Source of the DNA: Podocnemis expansa
Taxonomy: Eukaryota > Chordata > Testudines > Podocnemididae
Length of the DNA: 64,000 nucleotides
Reading direction: 5' to 3'
Assembly (NCBI GenBank): GCA_007922195.1
Contig: ML681998.1
Location: 12,588,357-12,652,356, forward strand
Shown here: one piece after another, positions 1 through 10,200 of the stretch
Layout: the number at the start of each line of letters is the position of its first letter
How positions within the stretch are numbered: position 1 is the first letter of the stretch
Position numbers and translations under genes: made by a program
Notes under the pieces: model-generated
Seen by the model: only the letters and a program-made list of their open reading frames with translations
Databases searched by the model: none
What the model was told of the DNA's origin: nothing

Positions 1-1138
1 TTGTCAGCATAAGATGTCAACTTTCAGCTGCTGCTGTAACAGCAGCACCTCTTCCCCACACTGCCATCTTTGGGTGAATGGAGTGTGTGCTCAGCAAGAA
101 TCACTTCCACCAGCGTAAGGGGCACTGTGAGGGGAGCAGAGAAAGTGACAAGTATGACAGCTCCACCACCACACTAACACTGACACTGTCAACCAAGCTC
201 TGTCACAACAAGCCTTACCCACCTTGTAGAGGTATTTAGTGTGTTAGCAGGGAAGTGACTAGTATGTACACCAGGAGCATGCAGAGAAGGCCTAAAGCAC
301 ACTTAAGGGGTTTTTTTTGGACAGTATCTACAATTCCAAATAAGCCAGTGCATTTTTAACAGAAAACACACCTCATCTCAGCTAATGGCCCTGGGTGAGT
401 AACCAGCATGAACATGGAAAGCATCCATTCTGAACCATCTCTATTCAATCTTGAAACTGATTCTGAGAAAGGAGTTTGTGCGCTCATCTGGCAACCCTTA
501 TGTTTTTTACATAGCTGATAAAAATGGGGGTAGAGATTGGTTTAGTGCACTGTGTAGGTTTCATACTACACTCAGTTCCTTTTTCTTTTCCAGAGGGCAT
601 ACCTTACTTTGATTTTCATTTAGAATACATAAAGCAACACTGAAACATGCATTCATACCTTTAAATTCTTTCCCACCCACCCAGTACTGCCTCGTGGGCT
701 ATGCTAGTTCTGTGCACCGAGGTCAAAACTTACTGGCAAACATATGCAGAAAGCTATTGCTAATAGGGTTAAACGATATGGTGTCCTAGACACGTACTGG
801 CCCTTTTTCCATAACTAGGTTATAAAACCATCCTATGGATGCTGGAATCCTATCAACAAAAGCTTGGGAAGGGGGGTACTAGGTAGGTGTGTGGTTCTGG
901 GTATTTTTCTTTCTGCAGTCCTCAACTGTTGGCATTACATGAGTGACCCACTTGCACTGTTTATTAAAATACTCATCCAGTCTTCAGGAAGCCACTTTCG
1001 TATCTTGTCATATAAAAACCTCTACCTTGTTCCTTTAAAAGTTAGGCTTCATAATTTTATTTTTACAGCATACACCTCTGCTTAGATCACCAATAGCGGC
1101 ATCTTACATAGTGTGCACTGATTGAAACAGTTACCTAC
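1..1138 (-). other. CCNE2: CCNE2 intron 9 (partial)
   Basis: I see no exon, RNA gene or clear mobile element here. The sequence is ordinary intronic DNA downstream of exon 9 in transcript orientation. Confidence 0.7.
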
Positions 1139-1273
1139 CTGTGCTATTTGAATGAATTTTTCCTGAGAATACTGAGGTAGCAACACTTTTGGAATATCTT
1201 TCAAAGCATCCACTTGGAGGTAAAGATTGAGCCAGGAGATGATTGTCACTGGGCACAGTTCCCATTTTAAAGC
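1139..1273 (-). CDS. CCNE2: CCNE2 exon 9, cyclin C-terminal lobe
   Basis: An ATCTGTAG acceptor and GTAGGT donor flank 135 bases, 45 codons in phase 0. The product runs [20 protein letters not shown] to QEKFIQIAQ. The next coding exon (expected to begin LLDLC) was not found in bases 1-1138, so the rest of the gene lies outside. Confidence 0.96.
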
Positions 1274-4200
1274 CTACAGATATTAAAAACATAGGATAGC
1301 TGTAGATGCTTGTGTAGCCACTTAAAGTGGTTCTCGACCTTTTGTGGGTCACAACACACTTAGCAGCATGTTGAAACTCTAAAAGGACAAGTAGCCCACT
1401 CCCTGCAGGCCAAATCCAGCTCTCCCCCTGGCTCTGTGACACACTTACTGGTCTGGAGTGACACAGTGATGTGTCCCAGCCCAGTGGCTGAGAACCGCTG
1501 AGTGAAAAACCAGACCACCTCCCCCTGCCCAATATCACTAACCAAGTTCTGCCCCCCCCCCCAGTCTTATTTAGTCTTCTTCCCCATTTTCATCCCCACT
1601 TAGGTCAGCCAGATCTTCTATCACGTACCTACATGCCTGAATCCCATGCAGGATTCCCTACAATTTCAAATACACATATGCTCAAAAATAACCAACTTCC
1701 TCCCTGACTTCCAGAAATAAGAGCTAGAACAAGTCAAGGTTCCAATAAAAGCTTACGAACAGCCAGAACATTTTTCTTGTCCTTTTACCCACCCTCCTCT
1801 CCTAAAAATGTCTCACAAATACTGAGCAAGTGGTCCTTGTGCAAGAGATAAGAATTAGAGACAAAACACATTCCCAGAAGTGCCAAAGGTTTGGAACATG
1901 AGCTACCAGTAGAGTAGCTGCAGCCTAAGCATGCGAGAGAACAGTAATTTAATTTTGGAGGATTTCTAAAGTTTGGTTTTGGTCTGACTCAGAACAAAAA
2001 ACCAAAAAACTTTCAAGATCCTCAACAAATCTCAATTACCATTTTCTATCCAGCTCTCCTAAAACCTTGGTATAGAGGCATTCCACTCGGTGAACTGGCC
2101 AAAGGTTGGCACTGGGAAGCCCCAACTGCAGGGCCACCAGCTAATAAAAATAATAAGACTGCTATGTTACCTTTAATATGATGAGCTCCATTCGTATAAT
2201 ATCATCTTCGCTACAAGCGCCATCCGTGACATAGGCAAATTCTTGCAGTTTCGGAGCATATATCTCCTTTAAAACAAACAAACAACCTCAAGACCAGAAG
2301 GTTTTTGCAAGAATGCAAACATGCTGCAGAAGACAACTGCAGATCTTTTCAGATTTGTAGACCATCATTTTAACAACTCATGAGAAGCAGATAATTTTAG
2401 CTCTTTCCTATGACAGTACAAACAGCATAAGTCTCATTCTTAGGTATCCATAAAGAATGAGCAAGAAAATTAATAGTAATGTAGACAATACATATTCCAA
2501 ATGTTATGTGCATATAGTCTTTATTAGACCACTTTTATGGAGTATCAGAACCAACATTACTGGGGGGGGGGCAGTAACATTGGCCAGAATATCAGAATTA
2601 TTTCCTGCTTATATCAGTTCTAGATCTCTACCTGCTAAGGCATTTCTGACACACCCAATGAAACAACTCTCTTTAGTTCAAAGGCCATTCACCGTAACAT
2701 TCCTTTAAGGCCTATGGCTATTCTAGACCAATAGCTAGATTAAACAAACCTTAGGAGACAGTTTATACCAAACAGTATGGCTGCATCTATACTAGGTCTT
2801 TTGCCAGGATAAGAAGAGATTTGTTTCTTTTATGAGGTTCAAAGGAACATCAATTTGACATCCAGATTACTTCCAGAATTCATACTGCTGTTGCAGTATG
2901 ACCTGATCCCATGTCTTACACTCACTCCCCTGCATTTATTTTCATCCAATTTCGTAAATTCTCCCTCTTCAAAGCATCTGACAAAGTGAGATAATCTCCC
3001 ATGAAAGCTCATGTGAAAAGTAAATCAGTTAGTCTTTAAGTGCCACAAGACTCCTTTCTTTTTTTGCTTTACTAGACTAACACAGCTGTCCCTTTGGAAC
3101 TTTTCCAGAATTCAGTAATTTCAGGTGCTACACCTAGCTCTGTGGCTATGTAAAAATTTGTTCAGTTTGTGGGGTGGGGGGAAAAAAACACACACCAAAG
3201 GAACAGCCCATTGCATTTTAAAATGTTTCTTCTGCCTGCTGTGTAGGAGACCCAGAGGAAACTGAGGGACTCAGGAACTCCGGCGGGGGGGGGGGGGGGG
3301 GAGAAACCATCCACAGCCAAAACACTAGCAAATAATTTCATGGCACTTGTAATGATACCAGGTTAATTAGCCCTTCAGTCTGAATCTATTTCTATTGTTC
3401 TTGAAAGAAAAATAATCCAGTTTTTACACATTCCAACCCTAAAGACACCATGCATATAGCCACTTACCTCAAGTTTGGATGCAATGAATAATGAGGTAAT
3501 TCCTATTAGCTGAAGCATGTTTTTATTGATGTTCTTTTGTGTCAACATGAATCTATCAAAAAAATCTTGAGCTAGATAGAAGGTTTCCCTGTGAAGCATG
3601 TATACTTCACATACCTAAAAACACACACACAAAATGAAATAAAATAAAATTTAGTTCAGTTCTGTTCCAAAGCATGATTCATTTTCCCAGTATAAACATG
3701 TTAACAGTCCTGTTTTATTGGAAAATAGTTTTGTCCTTTAATGTGAATGGAATAGTTTGGTTTACCAGTGCAGTGGTTCTCAACCTTTTCTAAGTCACAA
3801 CACACTGGGCGGCATATTGCGACCTTACAGGACACAACACTCCCTCCCCCCCAGCCAAATCCAGCCCTCTCTCCAGCTCCCCACAACTCACTCAGCAATG
3901 TGGGGTAACACAGCAATATGTTCTGACACAGTGGCCGAGAACTACTGTACCAGTGTATTGGTTTGGCGTGGTTTGCGTGGGGGGGGGGCTTAATCTGCAT
4001 AACCTGAAGGGGTAAGAACAACCAAGTAGCAAGTTTTCAGATATGATACACCTTCTCTTAGTTTTTAATTAAAATGGACACAAGATGAAACTATAAGATG
4101 TCGCTGGATTGCTGTTTTGCCTTAGAATGAATTATAAACAGGTTAAGCTCACTGTTTAGGCTTCCACATTTTTCCTGCAACTTCTGGAAGATATTAAGTA

Positions 4201-7200
4201 AGCAACTACAAATCCCTCCCCACCCATTTTGTAAAATTTAATCTTTACTTTTAAAAAAATTAAGTTTCCCTGCAAACCACTTCAAACCACCTGAACCAAG
4301 AATTCAAGCAGCATGAACTCTTCTACCTAGAATTACTTTCAACGGAATGCAAAATCCATGGTTAATTAAAATATCAACCATAGTAGCTATTTCACAGTAG
4401 AGGTCGCTGAAAACATTCTTATTAGTGGTTTTCCCATTCTAATATTGGAAAAAGTGACCAGTTGGGTCAAACATTGGTTTAGTCTTTCAGGTCTTGTGCA
4501 GATGAAGATAAAAGGTGTGATGCTAGTACAGGATTTTTTAGCTACCAGATGCTAGATAAGGCCCTAAACAAAAGGAGGGAGCCAATTCATCCTATGGAAT
4601 TATGGGTGTCAGATTCAGTAGTGACACTCAGCATGGCGTCAAGCTACACATCAGGTGGGAAGACACAAAGCAGCAACATGCAGTTTTAACATTCAGTGGG
4701 TACACAAAGCAAGCAACTTGCATGTAGAAACTGTGAAAGAGGTGATGTAATCGCTTTTCCTGATAAGTTAAAGATGGGAGTGGAGAGACAGTGCTATCCC
4801 CTCTGCTCGCTTTCTGCACCTCAATCTGTAAACTAAGCCTTTCCGGGCAATGCCAAGAAATATGGCAGCCTTCATGCCGCCCACAAGTATCCTACCCCTG
4901 CCAGTAACAATGGTGGGAGCCAGGTGAGCCCTTTTAGCCACTGTGATGTAGAGTGCTGCTCTGCGCTAGTCAGACACATTCTCAGTCAAGCTGGAGGAAC
5001 TCTTACCAGCAGTCTCCAGCTGAAGACAATAAACCACATTCAGAGGTGGTGAATATGCAAACAAGTTGAGAATAAATGGTGAGGACAATTTTCATCACTG
5101 ATGACAGCTGTAACATTTTCTCCCTAAAGTTTACCCTGTGTAGTTTTGGTGGTGATAGGACCAGTGGGAGTTCTAGGGTAAATCAGGCATCGGTGCCCAC
5201 CAGTGTTAACAGCTGCTTGTGTTGAGCCCATTTGATGCCACAGAATTTACTGTGTTTCATGATCTCACATACAGTCTCTCCCCCATGGTAGATCAAGAAT
5301 TTAGCACTACAGCCCACAACAGTTCAACTCATCCCTAATACAAAGGACACTAATACAGAGCATTTTTCCAACATTTCCAGAACAAAGCCTTTCTCAAATG
5401 ATTTGTCTACCATTCTGGAGAGTCAGACTGTTCTGAATTGTTTTCAAATATTGCACAAGTACAGTTTGGTGAAATCTTCTTGAATAAAATTGACTCACCC
5501 CTGTTTATGTTCAAATCTATTTTAGAGAGAAGGTGAGCTTGAAACACTTTTCTGACACAATTCTCAGTGTACATAAGGCTTTAACTATAAAAATTAGGCA
5601 AACCAGCTTAAAAAAAAAAAAATCTTTTCTGTACCATACACAAGGCCCCTAGTCAGCTATTCAATAGTCCCAAGCCTTGGGGATGTGATTAAGGTCCCAT
5701 GTACAATCATACTATAACCATTACAGTGTACAGCCACTCTGAAGCATGATTCTCCACATCTGGAGATGGGTAAATAAATTTTTCAGTTTGGGAAAGAGGA
5801 GGGGGGGGGGGGGGGGGGAGACCAAAAAATTTGGTTTGGATTTAACTGAATCAGAAAATTTTGGTGACTCCCAAAAACAAAAAAACCCATTAAGAGTAGG
5901 GAATTGAACCAAAGTATTTCCACATGCCAGGTGCATTCCTTAACCCCTGAGCTAGAGGTTGGGGGGCCAGGGAAGGGTGCAGCACCAGCACCACATTCTC
6001 TGGTCATTTTGACACAGCTCAAAACAATTCAAAGGTTTTGCACAACTGCATTTTTCATCAAATAAGCTCTATGTCTAAAAGTTCATTCCATTCTGCCCAC
6101 AATTCTGACATGTTAAAGGGTGCCAAAAATAAAGAATATGCCTTCCAGCTCCATTTTAGAGGTCAGCACTGTCAACATTTGTGTCAAAACGTGTTTGTCG
6201 TTTATATCTGCCATTTTACAGATATTCGCTCTTTTCATAAACTCTTTGCCTTTACACTGATCTGTTTTACAGCCATAACACAATGAAAAGCAATTTTACA
6301 AAAAAACCCACACACCTCCAACAGCCAGTCCAGGAGAATTGATCTCATGTGCGGCTGCAAGTTAGAATGTAGTGATGTAAAATGTTTGCAGTGAGCATAT
6401 TTGTCCTCCTTCTTCAGGATGTTGAGCCAGACATCTTTGGAATTTCCCCAGCTATGGAATAAAGCAATAAGGAGCAATGAGATTTCTTTACCAAAAGAAA
6501 TGTGAACATTTATCTTAGTGCATTACCTTTTCAATTAGGGTTGCAATGTTTGACTGTTTGTATGTAATGAGATTGCTAAAAAAATAAATTTTAAGTCAGA
6601 CAGTCTTTAAAAGTATCGCAGAACTCCTTTGTTTTATTTCTTGTTTTGAAATCCCAGCCTGTCCGGGGGGGGGGGGGGGGGGGGAGGAGAAATCACCAAA
6701 ATCCTGAGTTCCCAAGACAGATCTGAATAGACCAATGTTCAAGTATGCACAAGTAAAAGTTGCATGTGTGCACACAGCCGCCACATACTATTTGACTAGG
6801 CAAAATAAGCAGTTGCACGCCATTTGGTCATAGAGTGCAACCACAGATATGCCATCTGAAAACTGGGCTTGCCAAATAGCCATATAAAAGACAACCAAGA
6901 CTCTGCCCCCCAACCCCATTCAACCTGATTTAGTGCTACCAGCCAAACCCCTGTTTCTTGTATTTAGAATTTACCCCCCGCTTTCTTCCTAATTTCTCCA
7001 GATATTAGAAATAATAAAAAAAAAACCCCAAGATTAAAAAGGGGCAGGGGACTAGTTTTAACAGTGAAGTTGTTTCATTTACTGGCATTCAGAGCTTGAA
7101 AAGTCACTACAGTTGCACTGGGGGGAAGTGCTGCCTAAACCACCACCATTGAATCACTATGGATTGTTTTGGTCTTATTTTTTTTAAATGGACATCTCAC

Positions 7201-10200
7201 CATATTTCACTAATGGCTGGTCCACACTGAAGTTGTATCACACAGCTAAGTCCCTTCAAGAGTGTGAAAAAATCCTCACCCCCTGAGAGACAGTTAAATT
7301 GACCTAATTCCCAGGGTAGACAGCGCTAGATGGATGGAAGAATTTTTTCGTTAGCCTATCTAGTGCTTCTCAAAGGTGGGTAATTCCTCCTGTTGCTGTA
7401 GTGTCCACACTTAAGTGTTTTAAGCATAACCATAGCCTAAGAAAGGACTCCAGACACGAATCACTGGTAACTGCTGTACTGTTGTCTTCATCAGTCCTCA
7501 CCCTATCGATTTCAGGGTTTGCTCAGTTTCACTACTGCTCGCAGGATTCTGAATAGCGGCAGTCAAGTCATCAGTTTTAATCTGCTGGTAAAAGCTATGA
7601 GGAGATCTAAGAGGCATTTACTGAATTTATTTAAGGGAAAGGGATCCCAAAATATGGAAAGAGACCCACCCCACCCCTTTTCATTGCAGTTAGGTAACTA
7701 TGAAGAGTGCAGGAGAGAATGTGATTTTCCTGTGCTGCATTTGGAGTGGGTGGAGCTTCACTTTTACCAGATAATTATTAGCTAGACTGATATGAAACAT
7801 GGAGTCCACAGGGCAGAGTCTATGAACAGAACTTGGGGGGGGGGGCTCAACACCCTTTCCCGCAAGTAGGGAGGGCGTAAAGGAGAGAGTGCAGCGTTTC
7901 ACCAGGGCACTGCCCCTGCACTCACAGAGGCTCTGTCTACACACAGGGCTTGGTTAAGCCAACTTAAAGTAGACCTTATTAAGTAGGCTTAGAGCATCCA
8001 CACTCAAAATGCCAGGAGACTGCCCATGTCCACACTGGCAGCTGCTAAGTCACCCTAGGAGTGGTGCATTCTGGATACCTGGCCCACAGTGCACCACAGC
8101 AGAAATGCCCCTCTCTCCCGACCACTCCTTTACTACAGGAAGCGAGTGACCACACCACCCTCCATACTGCGTGTGGCAACAGGGAGCCTGGCGTAGCAGA
8201 GCAATGTGCCAGCACAGCACTCCACACCCTCCCTGCATTAGCCAGGCTCCTCCAGCTCTGGACCAGGTGCCACAGGGCAACTGCCAGCACAGGAGGGCAC
8301 AGCAGTTAAGACTCAAACAATGGGACACAGCACATAGAAGAAGGTGAAGTCAAATCACCTGTTGTAATGGGAAAATAATCTATAGTTGCAATTTAATCCC
8401 TCTTTCACACAATCTAATCTAAAAGAAATTGCAACTTTCTATGCGCTGTTTCCCAGTATTTGAGTCTTAACAACTGCTTTGATTGGCTGTTTCAGTGTGA
8501 CCTGATCCTATGTCCTACACTCCCCTGCATTTATTTTCCTACCATTCTGTAAGTTCCTCAGACAGTCTGAAGATGGGGGAAGTGGGAATTTCTCCCACGA
8601 AAGCTCAATAAATAAATTTGTCTTAAACAGTGCCTTCAGACTCCTTCTTTGTTTTACAACAATATCAGGGGGGTCCGTCTAAAGAAGGGGAGACACACAG
8701 GAGTTTCAGCAGAGAAGGGAAGAGACACTTGGGGTCGGGCTGAGAAGGGGAGAGATGCGGAGTCAGGCTGGAGAAGGGCAAATGACATCGGATCAGGTCA
8801 GGCTGGAGAAAGGAGAGACGTGCAGTGTTGCACAGAGAAGGGAGACACGGTGTCAAGCCGAGAATAGTGGAGACATGCATCAGGCTAAGAAGGGGAAAGA
8901 CTCCAGATCAGGTTGGGGGAAGGCAACTTGGGCTGTAGTCCTAGGATGTAGGGCTGGGGATAAGACATCCAAACTCCTCATGTCTTGCACACAGCTGGAA
9001 ACACTCCCAGCTGTGTTGTGCCTTCTCTCTAATCACCATCCCCATATTTCAAAAAGCTAGGAGGCCAATTAAGTCGACTTAAGCCAACTCCTGGGCCACA
9101 TGGGCTTAAGTCGACTTTACAAGTCAGAGAGTTATTAAGTCGACTTAAGCAAATGCTTAAGTCGACTTAATAGCTTCTCGGTGTGGCCAGGGCTTTGTTT
9201 AAGTCAACTTAAACTCACAGTGTAGACATACCCAGAGATCCCTGACCCATCCTCATCTTCCAGATCTTTTGCGGACTATCCGTCATATATCTCTTCCAAG
9301 TCCTACTCACGTCATCATGCACTGTTCTTCAGAGAGTGAAACAACAGACTATGGAACCTATTCCTTCATAGCAGTGGAATATTTACTCTCAAATACCACG
9401 ATGATGTATGTGACAAGCAGCTCATAGCTGGATCATTTTAGCAGAAGATATTCAGCTAATAAACTTTCCCAATATGGGTGAATTCCTTAGAAATTAGAGG
9501 CTAAAGGTTTCTTTAATCAGGTCATCTGATTCATCCATCTGGGAAGTACAGGATTGCTCCATGCAAACATATTCTATACATATTATGCTTTGTCCACTGG
9601 GCTTCCACCATTTCTCTAGCAGATCTATTCCACAGAATAATTAGTTTCACCAGTGGGAGACCCTTCCTTTTCAGCAGTGTCTTTATGAACATGATGCCTT
9701 TACAGTGCTTCCCGCAGGCTGAAATGACCAGGAATAGGCCTTAAACGAGGCCTTTTACCAGCACGTTATTGTGTTGGCCACCAAGAACACTTTGGTCGCA
9801 TGGTTTTCTGAACAGCTGGTTCCAATGGCGGTGAATACAGCTCACTTTAAAAAACAACCCAAAACAAATGCTCTGATACTTACAAAATGACTGCATCAAT
9901 AAAGAATGGCTCTGATTTGAAAGGTTCATGTAACCCTGCCTGTTCTCCTGCCGGTTCCCTCTCCCCCACCACTCTCAAACCGTGGAATTTTGGGGGAGGT
10001 CAGCCCAGGGAGGGAGATCAGACTGCATGGCTGTCTTTGATTATGACCCCAATATTGGAAACAATTAAACTCTGTGTTGACTTTGTTGTACCCCAACGCA
10101 GCAGTTGTAATGTGTCAATAACTTACCTAAGTTCAGGCAGAGGTGATGGATTTATGAAAAGGTTTCTGAACCTGTATTTTTTGAATCTGGAAAAGTCAGA

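Larger units (their letters stand above)
7926..9235 (+). mobile_element. Composite MITE-like unit with TTAAGT inverted termini (CCNE2 intron 5)
   Basis: The left end has CTCTGTCTACACACAGGGCTTG followed by TTAAGCCAACTTAAAG. The right end is an approximate inverted match: AGGGCTTTGTTTAAG..ACTTAAAC..GTGTAGACATACCCAGAG. Between them lie a GC-richer stretch, a P-repeat fragment, a degenerate minisatellite and a GTCGAC palindrome array. Whether this is one element or several neighbours is not settled. Confidence 0.45.
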
